Made by a program: the position numbers and the translations under genes. From positions 1 to 64,000 of the forward strand of contig CAKULG010000012.1 in NCBI GenBank assembly GCA_934667105.1: DNA of 64,000 nt, written 5' to 3'. Positions within the stretch are counted from its first letter, which is position 1. Every line of letters begins with the position of its first letter. The notes below the pieces were generated by a model, which ran no database searches, had not been told where the DNA came from, and saw only the letters and a program-made list of their open reading frames with translations. Source of the stretch: an uncultured Clostridia bacterium. GTDB taxonomy: Bacteria > Bacillota > Clostridia > Christensenellales > Aristaeellaceae. Of the stretch, positions 34,828-43,687 are shown piece after piece.

Positions 34828-35847
34828 TTATCCCCGGCGGCGGCGTTCGCCCAGGAACTGGCCGTACTCGCTCCAGTTTTCCAGCGTGAGGCCGCAGCCC
34901 CGGGCCACGCACACCTGGGGATCGTCCGCCAGGTGGCAATCCACCTTCAGGGAAAGGGCCACCGCCTCGGTCAGGCCGCTAAGCTGGGCCCCGCCGCCGG
35001 AGAGCGTGATGCCCGATTCGAAAATGTCCGCCACCAGCTCGGCGGGCGTGTGCTCCAGCACGGCGTGAATGGCCTCCAGCAGGGCCTGAAGCGGCTCGTC
35101 GATGGCCTCGGTAATTTCATCGCTGGTGATGCGCATGATCTTGGGCAGGCCGGTGAGCAGGTTGCGCCCCGTCACCTCCATATAAAATTGCTCGGCCCGG
35201 GGAATGGCGGAGCCGATGTTGATTTTCAGATCCTCCGCCGTAATTTCGCCCAGGAGAAGATTATGCTTGCGCCGGATATAGCGGATAATGGCGTCGTCGA
35301 ATTGATCGCCGCCGATTTTGACGGTATCGCGCACGATGACCCGCCCCAGGGAGAGCACGGCGATATCCGTCACGCCCCCGCCGATATCGCAGATCATTTC
35401 GCCGTAGGCCTCGCCAATGGGCAGCCCCGCGCCCAGGGCGGCCGCCACGGGCCGCTCCATCAGCCGGGTGCGCCGGGCCCCCGCCTCGAACAGGCTGGCC
35501 GTCAGGCTGTGGCGCTCCACCTCGTTCACCCCGGCGGGAACGGACATAATCACCCGCGGCCCCCCCAGAATGCGCTTGCCCACCGCCTTGGCCACGAAAT
35601 AGCGCAGCATGGCGCTGGCCATTTCAAAATCGGCGATCATGCCGTCGCCCAGGGGCCGCATCGCCACGATATTTCCCGGCGTGCGTCCCACCATGCGACG
35701 GGCCTCCTCCCCCACGGCGAGCACATTGCGCGTTTCCCGGTCAATGGCGATGACCGCGGGCTCGTTGAGCACCACGCCCTTCCCCTTGCCATAGATCACG
35801 ACGCTGGCCGTGCCCAGATCAATGCCAATATCCAGAACCGTTGCCAT
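34828..35847 (-). CDS. mreB: Rod-shape determining actin homologue MreB/Mbl
   Basis: 339 aa. Forms membrane-associated filaments directing lateral wall synthesis. Actin-fold nucleotide motifs IGIDLGTASVVIY (phosphate 1), CDIGGGVTDIAVLSLG (phosphate 2) and ITLSGGGAQLSGL (adenosine) are present, plus PRVIMSVPAGVNEVERH. mreC and mreD do not follow, so it may be an Mbl or MreBH-type paralogue; sequence alone does not decide. Start at ATG 35847 after AGAGGAG. It has its own promoter with a roughly 190-nt leader. Confidence 0.93.
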   Translation of the reverse strand: MATVLDIGIDLGTASVVIYGKGKGVVLNEPAVIAIDRETRNVLAVGEEARRMVGRTPGNIVAMRPLGDGMIADFEMASAMLRYFVAKAVGKRILGGPRVIMSVPAGVNEVERHSLTASLFEAGARRTRLMERPVAAALGAGLPIGEAYGEMICDIGGGVTDIAVLSLGRVIVRDTVKIGGDQFDDAIIRYIRRKHNLLLGEITAEDLKINIGSAIPRAEQFYMEVTGRNLLTGLPKIMRITSDEITEAIDEPLQALLEAIHAVLEHTPAELVADIFESGITLSGGGAQLSGLTEAVALSLKVDCHLADDPQVCVARGCGLTLENWSEYGQFLGERRRRG

Positions 35848-36040
35848 GAAACAAAATCTCCTCTTTGCGGGATAGATTCATAAAAAGCCATGCATATATT
35901 CGACGCCGATGGGAGAAATCCTCTTTTTTGGAACATTTATGGGCTTTTCGCCCCACTTTTACAGGATTTTCTATTTTTCGGCAGCCTTCGTGCTCCACTT
36001 TCTCTCCGCTTTCGTCGCTTTTCTCCATCCCCTCAGCATA

Positions 36041-36069
36041 ACTATACCACATTTTTCCTTGTTTGGCAA
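36041..36069 (-). promoter_or_regulatory. Promoter upstream of mreB
   Basis: Minus-strand TTGCCA (36064-36069), 17-bp spacer, TATAGT (36041-36046), giving a long 5' leader. It lies between the addA stop (36086) and mreB. Confidence 0.6.
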
Positions 36070-36085
36070 GAAAGGCAGCGCCCGC

Positions 36086-39000
36086 CTATTTTTCCGGTGC
36101 GGCCGCGCCCATGGCGCACAGCTGAAAGGCCGTCTCGGGCAGCGGCTCCACCGGGATGGCGCGGCCCGCCCGCAGAGAAAACAGATACATTTCCCGCACC
36201 GGCCTGCCCGTGATGCTGGCCAAGGCCCGGGCATACCAATTCAATTGCAGGGCGTAGCGGGAAAGCAGCTCCGCCTCCTCCGCCCGATCGGTTTTGTAAT
36301 CCGTCAGCACCCAGGCCCCCTCTTCCAGGAAGCACAGATCGATCACCCCCTGAATCAGCGTCTGCCCCTGGCCCCGGAGGTTAAAGGCCCACTCCCGGTG
36401 CGTTTCCTCCGCCGCCAGGGCGCGGCGGCCCAGAGGGGATTCGAAAAACCGGCGCAGCCAGGAAAGCTGCACGCTCTCCCGCTCGGCAGGGCTGAGCGCC
36501 CCCCGCCGGCACAGCGCGTCCAGCGCCCCGGCCCAATCCCCTGCGCGGACGGCGGCATAATCCACCAGCCCCAGGGCGCGATGAGTAATCACGCCCCGCT
36601 GGGCGGGGGTCAGTTCGGGGGCGCGCAGGGAGGGGGCGGAAAGCGCCGCCGGGGCCTGGGCCCCCTTATCGGCAGGGGATTCCCAGTCATCCCCCGCCTG
36701 GCGCAGGGCCTTGGCGATGGCGGTGACGGAGGTTTTCAGCGGCGGCTGGGCCGAGGGCGTGCGTTCCAGCCGGGCGGTGGTTTTCGTATCCGCAGGCATA
36801 TCAAGCAGGGGCGGCGGGGGCATATGCGCCTCGGCGGGCAGGGAGAAAGCCTCGGCCTGATGCACAAAGCCCTGCCACACGCTGCCATTTTCTGCCAGAA
36901 ACTGTCCCTCCCGCAGGCCGCCCAGGCTTTCCATCACCCAATCCAGCATGCACGCCGCACTGCCCGCCGCATAAGCGGTGGCGGGGCGCGCCCATTTTTC
37001 CCGGGCGGCGGAAAGCCGCCGGGGGGAGCCCACCAGGATCAGCCGCTCCCGGGCCCGGGTCATGCCCACATACAGCAGCCGCGCTTCCTCGGCCCGGGCC
37101 TCCTTTTCGCCCACGCCCCGCAGGGCGGCCTGGGCGCAGGTTTCCCGGGTGAGGCGCTTTTCCCCGTCGATATATTGCAGCGCCGCGCCGTGCTTGGCAT
37201 GGAGCAGCAGCGGGCCGCTCTCCCCCAGGCGAAAATTCCGGGCCGTTTCCAGCAGAAATACCACAGGGAATTCCAACCCCTTGGATTTATGCAGCGTCAG
37301 GATGCGCACCACATCCTCGTTTTCTCCCAGGGCTTTGGCGGATTTTCCATCGTCGCCGCCGCTGATGCGGCCCGTTTCTCGCAGAAAGGGCCCCAGGCCC
37401 TGGCGGGCGGCCTCGCCCTGGGCCCGCTCGGCCAGCAGGCGCAGATTGGCCTGGCGCGTCTCCCCCTCAGGCAGCGCCCCCGCCCGCATATACAGCCCGC
37501 TTTCTTCCAGCACCCGCCACACCAATTGATCCACCGGCAGATTGCGGGAAAGAAAGCGCCACCGGGCCAGGGTATCCCACGCCCCCCGCGCCTTCTGCGC
37601 CAGGGGCTCCTCCTTTTCCATCAGCGCCCGAAAGGCCCGGTGAAAGGGCGTGCCCGGGGCGCGGCTCACCAGGCGAACGCGGGCCAGTTCCTCCTCCGAA
37701 AAATCAAAGCAGGGGCAGCGCAGCGCCGCCAGCAGCGGCAGATCCTGCAGGGGGTTATCCACCGCCCGCAGCAGATTCAGCAGATCCGCCACCTCGGGCA
37801 GATCGTAAAACTGCGCGTCCGCATCGCTGTATACGGGCACGCCCGCCAGCTGCAGCGCCCGGGCGATGTGGGGCGCGCGGCCGGAGGCGTTGCGCAGCAG
37901 CAGCGCAATATCCCGAAAGCGCAGGGGCCGAACGCCCTTGCCCTCCCGCACGGTGGCCTCGCGCATCAGCTGTTGAATGCGCCGGGCCACGAACGCCGCC
38001 TCGTGGCGATAGCCCTGGCTCAATTCTCCCTCCTCGCCGTCCTCCTCCTCCTGGGCGGCGAGCACATGTATTTCCACCGGCGCGCCCAGGGGCTGGCCCC
38101 CGCCGGGGCGCAGCATGGCCGCCTCGTCGTAGGCGATTTCCGTTTCCTTTTCCCGCATGGCGTGGCGGAACACCTGGTTCACCGCCAGCAGCACGTTTTC
38201 ATCCGAGCGAAAATTCTGCTGCAATAAAATTTTGCGCTCCGACGCGTCCGGGGCCAGGGAATATTCCTGATATTTGCGCAAAAACAGGGTGGGGTCGGCC
38301 AGGCGGAAGCGATAAATGCTCTGCTTCACATCCCCCACCATGAAGAGCAGATTGCCCGCGCCCTGGTGAAGCGCCTGAAGAATCGCCTCCTGAATGCCCG
38401 ATATATCCTGATATTCGTCGATAAACAGCGCGTCGAATTTGCCCGCCGTCTGGCTGCGCACGGCGGGATCGGAAAGCGCCCGGAGGGAAAGATGCTCCAG
38501 GTCGCTGTAATCCAGATAATTTTTCTGCTGCTTCAGGGCGAAAAAGCGTTCGTCCATTTTCTGCGTCAGCGAAAGCAGCGCCCGAAGCGGGGGCAGGGTG
38601 TGGCGCAGATCGGCCTCCGCCCGCGCCTCGTCCTGGGGCAGCAGATCGCGGGCGAGCTGCACCCGCTTTTTCCATTCCTCCCGCAGGGCCTTAAACCGCG
38701 CGGCGCTTTCGGGGCTTTCCTCCGGCCCCGCCTTCTTGGTGCTCAGCCGGGCGAAGGCGGTTTTCCCGCCCCGCAGCTTTCCCGCCCGCGCGTCCAGGAG
38801 CAATTGCTCCGTCAGCGCCTGATCGCATTCCAGGGCGGGGGCGTAGCGGGCCGGGCCGTCCCCCTGATGCAAAATCTGCTCCAGGGCGGGCAGCAGCTCC
38901 GCTGCGCCCTCCAATTGATCGGCGCACAGGCGCTCCAGCAGGGGCGTCCACCGCGCAAGGCTTTCCGCCGCCTCCCCCGTCTGCGCCTGGGCGAAGCCCC

Positions 39001-39529
39001 AGGGGTCGGCCTGGGCCAGAAGAAAATGGTGGCACTGTTGCATCAGTTCGGCGATCTGCTGATCCTCGAACTGGGAAAAAAGCTGGCGCTCCTCCTCCGA
39101 AGGGGCGGCGTAGGCGGCCTCCAGCGTTTCATCCAGGGCGCGCTGGCGCAGGGGGCGCAGCCGCTCCTCATCCGCGATTTTAAAAAGCGGATCCAGCCCC
39201 ACGGCCTCAAAATGCTCCCGCAGCAGCCGGGCGCAGAACACATGCAGCGTGCAGATGGCCGCCCGGGAAAGGCGCATGGCCTGGCGGCGCAGGTGCGCGT
39301 CCTCCGCCCCGGCCTCCTCCAGCCGGCGGCCGATACGCTCCCGCATTTCCCCCGCCGCCGCCCGGGTGAAGGTGACGATAAGCATCCGGTCGATACGCTT
39401 GCCCTCCCGCAGCAGGGAAAGCACCCGCTCCACCAGCACCGCCGTTTTGCCCGAGCCCGCCGCCGCGCTGACCAGCACGCTGTCGTTGCGCGCCTCGATG
39501 GCCGCCTGCTGTCCCGCCGTCCATTGCAT
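36086..39529 (-). CDS. addA: ATP-dependent helicase/nuclease subunit A
   Basis: 1147 aa, within the usual AddA range. UvrD-like helicase: motif I SAAAGSGKTAVLVERV near residue 20-36, motif Ia ILIVTFTRAAAGEMRERI (as MLIVTFTRAAAGEM), motif II LFIDEYQDIS and motif VI LLYVGMTRARERL. A C-terminal RecB-type nuclease shows GVITHRALGL, GVIDLCFLE and VLTDYKTD. With AddB it resects double-strand breaks and recognises Chi. ATG 39529 is preferred over an upstream start because family members begin W-T-x-x-Q. addB, normally adjacent upstream, is not here. Confidence 0.95.
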   Translation of the reverse strand: MQWTAGQQAAIEARNDSVLVSAAAGSGKTAVLVERVLSLLREGKRIDRMLIVTFTRAAAGEMRERIGRRLEEAGAEDAHLRRQAMRLSRAAICTLHVFCARLLREHFEAVGLDPLFKIADEERLRPLRQRALDETLEAAYAAPSEEERQLFSQFEDQQIAELMQQCHHFLLAQADPWGFAQAQTGEAAESLARWTPLLERLCADQLEGAAELLPALEQILHQGDGPARYAPALECDQALTEQLLLDARAGKLRGGKTAFARLSTKKAGPEESPESAARFKALREEWKKRVQLARDLLPQDEARAEADLRHTLPPLRALLSLTQKMDERFFALKQQKNYLDYSDLEHLSLRALSDPAVRSQTAGKFDALFIDEYQDISGIQEAILQALHQGAGNLLFMVGDVKQSIYRFRLADPTLFLRKYQEYSLAPDASERKILLQQNFRSDENVLLAVNQVFRHAMREKETEIAYDEAAMLRPGGGQPLGAPVEIHVLAAQEEEDGEEGELSQGYRHEAAFVARRIQQLMREATVREGKGVRPLRFRDIALLLRNASGRAPHIARALQLAGVPVYSDADAQFYDLPEVADLLNLLRAVDNPLQDLPLLAALRCPCFDFSEEELARVRLVSRAPGTPFHRAFRALMEKEEPLAQKARGAWDTLARWRFLSRNLPVDQLVWRVLEESGLYMRAGALPEGETRQANLRLLAERAQGEAARQGLGPFLRETGRISGGDDGKSAKALGENEDVVRILTLHKSKGLEFPVVFLLETARNFRLGESGPLLLHAKHGAALQYIDGEKRLTRETCAQAALRGVGEKEARAEEARLLYVGMTRARERLILVGSPRRLSAAREKWARPATAYAAGSAACMLDWVMESLGGLREGQFLAENGSVWQGFVHQAEAFSLPAEAHMPPPPLLDMPADTKTTARLERTPSAQPPLKTSVTAIAKALRQAGDDWESPADKGAQAPAALSAPSLRAPELTPAQRGVITHRALGLVDYAAVRAGDWAGALDALCRRGALSPAERESVQLSWLRRFFESPLGRRALAAEETHREWAFNLRGQGQTLIQGVIDLCFLEEGAWVLTDYKTDRAEEAELLSRYALQLNWYARALASITGRPVREMYLFSLRAGRAIPVEPLPETAFQLCAMGAAAPEK

Positions 39530-39750
39530 GAAAATCGCCCCCGTCCCTTTCGCGGCGCCGCCCGCGTTCTTTCTTTTTATTTTACCGCATCCCGCCGTAT
39601 ATTTCAATCCACGCCGCCGGGCGAAAAAAAGCGCCGGAAAATTCCCGGCTTTTTTGTATTTCGCCACCAGAAAATCTATTATATAATAAGCATCAGAAGG
39701 CTGTCGCGCTGCGCATAAAAATACGAACCCGAAATCAAAGGAGGAGCGGC

Positions 39751-41964
39751 ATGAAGATCACTTATCTGGAACAGGAGCGCGTATTTCATCTGAAAACCCC
39801 CGAAATGTCCTACGCCTTCGGCGTGGCCCCCGACGGGCGGCTGCTGCATCTGTATTGGGGCCAGCCCCTTTCGCAGGACGCTTCCCTGGCCTGCATAATG
39901 CAGGACGCGCCTCTTTCGCAGGACGCTTCCGTGACCTACATAACGCAGGAGGCCGCCAAAGCGCAAAAAAAGCTGCGACCCCTGGGTCATAACATCGATC
40001 GCTTCGGCAACGCCGACCGCTACGAGGTTCCCACCCGCGAGCCCGCCGATTACACCGAGCCCCTGCTCCAGGTCATTCATCCCGACGGCGTGCGCAGCCT
40101 GCGGCTGATTTACGAAAGCCACAAAATCGAGGAAAACCATCTGGTGGTTTTCGCCCGGGACGCGGTATACCCCTTCGCGGTGGAAATGCATTATCAGGGC
40201 TGGGCGGAGCTGCCGTTGATTTCCCGCTGGCTGGTTTTGAAAAACGGCGCGGAGCAGCCCGTTACCCTGGAATCGCTCAAGAGCGCGGCCTGGTATGTGC
40301 CCGAGGGGCTGGATTACCGGCTCACCCATCTTTCGGGCAGCTGGGGCGCGGAATACGGAAAAAATCAATTGATGCTCACCCAGGCGCGCACCGTGCTGGA
40401 AACCAATGAAATCACCGTCACCTCCACCCCCCAGACTCCCTTCTTCGCCCTGGATCAGGAGGGCCGCGCCACCGAAACGGAGGGCGAGGTGTATTTTGGT
40501 GTGCTGCATTGGTCGGGCAATTTCAGCATTTCGGTGGAGCGCCAGTTCGGCAAGCGCGTATCCGTCACCGGCGGCATTCAGGATCGGGACTGCCGCTATA
40601 TCCTCAAGCCCGGCGAGGCCTTTGAAACCCCCAAATTCACCGGCGGCTTTGTGGCCCGGGGCTTTGGCCGCATGAGCGAGGTTTTCTACGATTGGCAGTT
40701 CGATCATCTGATGCCCCGGGGCAAAAAAACGGATAAGGCCCACGCCGTGCGCCCCGTTATCTACAATTCCTGGTATCCCTTCCTCTTTGACGTGCGGGAG
40801 GATAACTGCCTGGCGCTGATTGATAAATGCGAGACGCTGGGGGTGGAGCTGTTCGTCATTGACGACGGCTGGATGCCCGGCCGGGTAAACGACCGCGCCG
40901 GGCTGGGGGATTGGATCGCCGATCCCGCCCGCTTCCCCCACGGCATGGGCGTGGTGGCCGATGCGTGCCATCGCAAGGGCATGCTCTTTGGCATTTGGGT
41001 GGAGCCTGAAATGGTGAACCCTGACAGCGACCTGTACCGCGCGCACCCCGACTGGGTAATTCACGATCCCACCCGCCCCCGCACGGAGGAGCGGAATCAG
41101 CTGGTGCTGAATTTCGCCCGGGACGATATCCGGGATTGGGCCATTGAATGGCTGGATCGCCTCATCGAGGAATTCCATCTGGATTATCTGAAATGGGATA
41201 TGAACCGCTTCGTCACCGAAAACGGCTGGCCTGACGCCCCCGCGGAGGAGCGCCAGAGCCTGGCCATTCGCTACACCCAGAACATTCTGAAAATCTGGGC
41301 GCACATGAACGAAAAATACCCCGATCTGCTGCTGGAAAACTGCGCCTCCGGCGGCGGCCGCAGCGATTTCGGCATGGTGCCCTTCGCCGATCGCATCAAT
41401 CGTTCCGATAACGCCGATCCTGTGGATATTATGGTGATCCACGAGGGCTTCTCCATGCTCTTCGTGCCCAAGACGGCGGGCGGCGCGGGCAATATCGCCC
41501 CCGCGCGCCACCATATCCACCAGCGCCCCACGCCCTTGGATTTCCGCGTGCATTGGGGCATGACGGGCTCCATGAGCATCGGCATTAACCTGCTCACCGC
41601 CTCAAAGGAGGAACTGGATACCATCAAGGCCGCCATTGCGGAATTCAAGCGCCTGCGTCCCGATCTGCAAAACGCCTACGTCTATCGCATCGCCTCCGCC
41701 GCCGAGCATCCCTACGCCCTGTTCCAGTATGTGCGCCGGGATCGCCGGGCCTTCACCCTCTTCGCCTTCGCCCACGGCATGCGCAATTGGGATCTGCGCC
41801 TGCCCCGCTTCCGCATGCGCGGCCTGCTGCCCCAGGCCGTCTATCGCTGCGAGGACGGCCGTGAAATGACCGGCGAGGCCCTCATGGGCTACGGCTTGGC
41901 CCTGGCGCTCAAGGGCGACTGCGCCAGCGTCATGAGCGTGTGGCATTTGAAAGAGGAAGAATAA
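39751..41964 (+). CDS. Alpha-galactosidase, glycoside hydrolase family 36
   Basis: 737 aa, large tetramer-type GH36 enzyme, probably cytoplasmic because no signal peptide is visible. N-terminal beta-supersandwich (to about 330), then the barrel: ELFVIDDGWMPGR, GIWVEPEMVNPDS, the nucleophile in YLKWDMNRF, NCASGGGRSDFG and the acid/base in RSDNADPVD. C-terminal beta sheet follows. It would liberate galactose from raffinose, stachyose or melibiose. ATG 39751 after AAAGGAGGAG. TATAAT is at 39682-39687 with only a weak -35. Residues 39-53 and 54-68 are a duplicated 15-residue segment. Confidence 0.96.
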   Translation: MKITYLEQERVFHLKTPEMSYAFGVAPDGRLLHLYWGQPLSQDASLACIMQDAPLSQDASVTYITQEAAKAQKKLRPLGHNIDRFGNADRYEVPTREPADYTEPLLQVIHPDGVRSLRLIYESHKIEENHLVVFARDAVYPFAVEMHYQGWAELPLISRWLVLKNGAEQPVTLESLKSAAWYVPEGLDYRLTHLSGSWGAEYGKNQLMLTQARTVLETNEITVTSTPQTPFFALDQEGRATETEGEVYFGVLHWSGNFSISVERQFGKRVSVTGGIQDRDCRYILKPGEAFETPKFTGGFVARGFGRMSEVFYDWQFDHLMPRGKKTDKAHAVRPVIYNSWYPFLFDVREDNCLALIDKCETLGVELFVIDDGWMPGRVNDRAGLGDWIADPARFPHGMGVVADACHRKGMLFGIWVEPEMVNPDSDLYRAHPDWVIHDPTRPRTEERNQLVLNFARDDIRDWAIEWLDRLIEEFHLDYLKWDMNRFVTENGWPDAPAEERQSLAIRYTQNILKIWAHMNEKYPDLLLENCASGGGRSDFGMVPFADRINRSDNADPVDIMVIHEGFSMLFVPKTAGGAGNIAPARHHIHQRPTPLDFRVHWGMTGSMSIGINLLTASKEELDTIKAAIAEFKRLRPDLQNAYVYRIASAAEHPYALFQYVRRDRRAFTLFAFAHGMRNWDLRLPRFRMRGLLPQAVYRCEDGREMTGEALMGYGLALALKGDCASVMSVWHLKEEE
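39865..39954 (+). repeat. 45-bp in-frame tandem duplication within the GH36 gene
   Basis: Two adjacent 45-bp units start at 39865 and 39910. They encode PLSQDASLACIMQDA and PLSQDASVTYITQEA, so the duplication preserves the frame and has since diverged. Confidence 0.85.
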
Positions 41965-42083
41965 AGCGCGGCGGCGCGCTTCCTTGGGCGGGCTTTCCTC
42001 CCGCAGCCTCGCAGCGGCGAGTGGGTTTTCGATTGACTCGCGAGGCTTCCTGCCGCTAACAGGCCGATTGTTTTGCTCCCCAT

Positions 42084-42176
42084 CCAAGATGGACAATAAG
42101 TAATCGTTTTGTTGGCGGAGAAGCAAGCTGGTTTCTTGATACTTCGCCCTACCCAATCGGTTTTCTTGGGAGGGCA
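42084..42176. repeat. Half of the palindromic element
   Basis: GTTGGCGGAGAAGCAAGCTGGTTTC... then CTACCCAATCGGTTTTCTTGGGAGGG matches the right half of the palindrome at 60637-60802. The preceding 41965-42083 holds no gene; an inverted pair CTCGCAGCGGCGAG / CTCGCGAG flanks it. Confidence 0.6.
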
Positions 42177-42215
42177 CGGGAGGGCTTTCTTTGGCCGCCA
42201 AAGAAGGCCCTCCCG
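42177..42215. repeat. Dispersed hairpin repeat (GGGAGGGC variant)
   Basis: GGGAGGGCTTTCTTTGG (42178-42194) pairs with CCAAAGAAGGCCCTCCC (42198-42214) with one G-U pair. Between convergent GH36 and mntP genes. Confidence 0.75.
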
Positions 42216-42249
42216 CATAAATTTCCTCATACCTTTCTTTGAAAGGGGC

Positions 42250-42292
42250 GCGTGGGAGAGGCGCTTGGGCTTCCCAAGAGCCTCTCCCACGC
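42250..42292. repeat. Hairpin at the 3' end of mntP
   Basis: GCGTGGGAGAGGC and GCCTCTCCCACGC pair, with an inner CTTGGG/CCCAAG. Related in layout to the dispersed family, but the top sequence differs (CTTGGG instead of TTCTTTG). Confidence 0.7.
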
Positions 42293-42315
42293 CTAATTAT
42301 TTGTTTCCCCCACGC

Positions 42316-42885
42316 TCACGCGCCCAACAGGTGCTCCAGGAGGATCTTGACGCCCAGAAGGATGAGGATGGCGCCGCCCAGCAGCTCGGCCTTTTTCTCA
42401 AAGCGATCGCCGAACAGGCTGCCCACCTTCACCCCCGCCATGGAGATGATGCCGGTGGTCAGGCCGATGGCGGCGATAGAAACCCAGATATTGATATAAG
42501 CGCCGGTAAAAGCGAAGGTAACGCCCACGGCCAGGGCGTCGATGCTGGTGGCGACGGCCAGGGGCAGCATGGATTTAAAGGAAAGGGCGCTGTCGGCCGC
42601 TTCGGCCTCCTTGGGGCCCAAGGCCTCCCGCACCATGTTGCCGCCGATGAGCGCCAGCAGCGCGAAGGCGATCCAATGATCGTAGGCCTGAATGCTCTCG
42701 GCGAACTGCGCGCCGATGAAGTATCCGATCAGGGGCATCAGCGCCTGAAACCCGCCGAACCACAGGCCCACCACGCCCGCCTTTTTCCAATCGATTTTTC
42801 CCATGGCCAGGCCCTTGCAGATAGAAACCGCGAAGGCGTCCATGGAAAGGCCTACGGCCAGCAGCAGTAAATCCAATAAACTCAT
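42316..42885 (-). CDS. mntP: Manganese efflux pump MntP
   Basis: 189 aa, six-helix inner-membrane exporter protecting against Mn excess. Paired domain motifs GLSMDAFAVSICKGLAMG (N-half) and AVATSIDALAVGVTFAF (C-half) carry the conserved aspartates of the family, and GLWFGGFQALMPLIGY is also diagnostic. ATG 42885 after GAAGGAGCG. A yybP-ykoY riboswitch with an overlapping terminator lies immediately upstream, so expression should rise when Mn2+ is abundant. Confidence 0.97.
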   Translation of the reverse strand: MSLLDLLLLAVGLSMDAFAVSICKGLAMGKIDWKKAGVVGLWFGGFQALMPLIGYFIGAQFAESIQAYDHWIAFALLALIGGNMVREALGPKEAEAADSALSFKSMLPLAVATSIDALAVGVTFAFTGAYINIWVSIAAIGLTTGIISMAGVKVGSLFGDRFEKKAELLGGAILILLGVKILLEHLLGA

Positions 42886-42910
42886 TGCGTTCTCGCTCCT
42901 TCATAAAGAA

Positions 42911-43045
42911 AGACCCGCCGGAGCGGCGGCAAAAATGCCTGCCGTTCCGTGGGTCTTGCTGTTTCAGGCAATACCAGATAAAATCAGCATGTTGATATTG
43001 CCGCGGCCGGTCGCCGCCAACTACTCCCCCACAGGGTATGCGGAC
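42911..43045 (-). promoter_or_regulatory. Manganese riboswitch (yybP-ykoY) with expression terminator
   Basis: On the minus strand TGTGGGGGAGTAG (43023-43036) provides the hallmark GGGGAGUAG, a central part includes ATCAACATG, and the 3' part AACAGCAAGACCCAC closes the P1 stem. The terminator stem AGACCC...GGGTCT (42911-42956), followed by TTCTTT, shares AGACCCAC with P1. Ligand binding and termination are therefore mutually exclusive. Confidence 0.92.
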
Positions 43046-43090
43046 CGGCGAGAAGAAATGCGCCCTTCCCGTCGGCCGATTTTTTTGATC

Positions 43091-43498
43091 TTACGCCAGC
43101 ACTTCGCCGTCGTTTTCCACGGACACTTCTTCCACCTGGCGAATGGCCCACCGGGCCACCACCATTTCGGTGCGCTGCGCGCCGATGGCCAGGGTGATGG
43201 TATCGTCCTTGATGCTGACGATGGTGCCGTAAATGCCGCCGATGGTGGTCACGCGGTCGCCGGGCTTAAGGGCGTCCAGCATGGCCTTAACCTTCTTATC
43301 CTTTTTGCGCTGGGGCCGGATCAGCAGGAAATAGAACACCAGGCCCATCAGCACCAGCGGAACCACCAGCTGCACAATCGCGGCAGCGGCGGAAACGGTC
43401 TGCTCCCCTTCCGGAAGCGCGGTAGCCGCGGCTGCGGCCGCGTCGGCGCCCTCTTCGGCCAGCGCCGAGGTAATCCCCAACAGCCAATTCATAAACAT
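43091..43498 (-). CDS. yajC: Preprotein translocase subunit YajC
   Basis: 135 aa. A short N-terminal Ala-rich segment is followed by one transmembrane helix (about residues 38-60), then FYFLLIRPQRKKDKKVKAMLDALKPGDRVTTIGGIYGTIVSI, the YajC signature. An accessory of SecDF. ATG 43498. Neither secDF nor tgt flanks it here; mntP follows. It is divergent from the CRISPR effector gene. Confidence 0.95.
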   Translation of the reverse strand: MFMNWLLGITSALAEEGADAAAAAATALPEGEQTVSAAAAIVQLVVPLVLMGLVFYFLLIRPQRKKDKKVKAMLDALKPGDRVTTIGGIYGTIVSIKDDTITLAIGAQRTEMVVARWAIRQVEEVSVENDGEVLA

Positions 43499-43539
43499 GC
43501 TTTGTAAACCGCCTTTCGTTTCGTATAGATACAGCTTTT

Positions 43540-43568
43540 ATTATATAATGTTTTTTCGCTGCTGTAAA
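43540..43568 (-). promoter_or_regulatory. yajC promoter
   Basis: Minus-strand TTTACA (43563-43568), 17-bp spacer, TATAAT (43540-43545). Confidence 0.75.
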
Positions 43569-43636
43569 CCCCATTTTTTCATTGCGGCGGTTTTATTTCG
43601 CCGAAATTGGGCCGGCAAAAAAATGTCGCCGCGCGC

Positions 43637-43665
43637 TTGTCATTCCTCGCGCAAAAAGGTATACT
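43637..43665 (+). promoter_or_regulatory. Promoter of the CRISPR effector gene
   Basis: TTGTCA (43637-43642), 17-bp spacer, TATACT (43660-43665), about 22 nt before the GTG start. It gives the effector its own transcript divergent from yajC. Confidence 0.75.
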
Positions 43666-43687
43666 GAAAAGCGAAAGGGGGATTCCT

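Noticed and set aside
35909..38227. Long plus-strand frame opposite addA
   Set aside because: Antisense artefact with Pro/Gly/Arg/Gln-rich composition; addA has full helicase motifs.
43607..43687. 27-codon N-terminal extension of the CRISPR effector
   Set aside because: It overlaps the effector promoter and lacks a ribosome site; GTG 43688 has AAAGGGGG.
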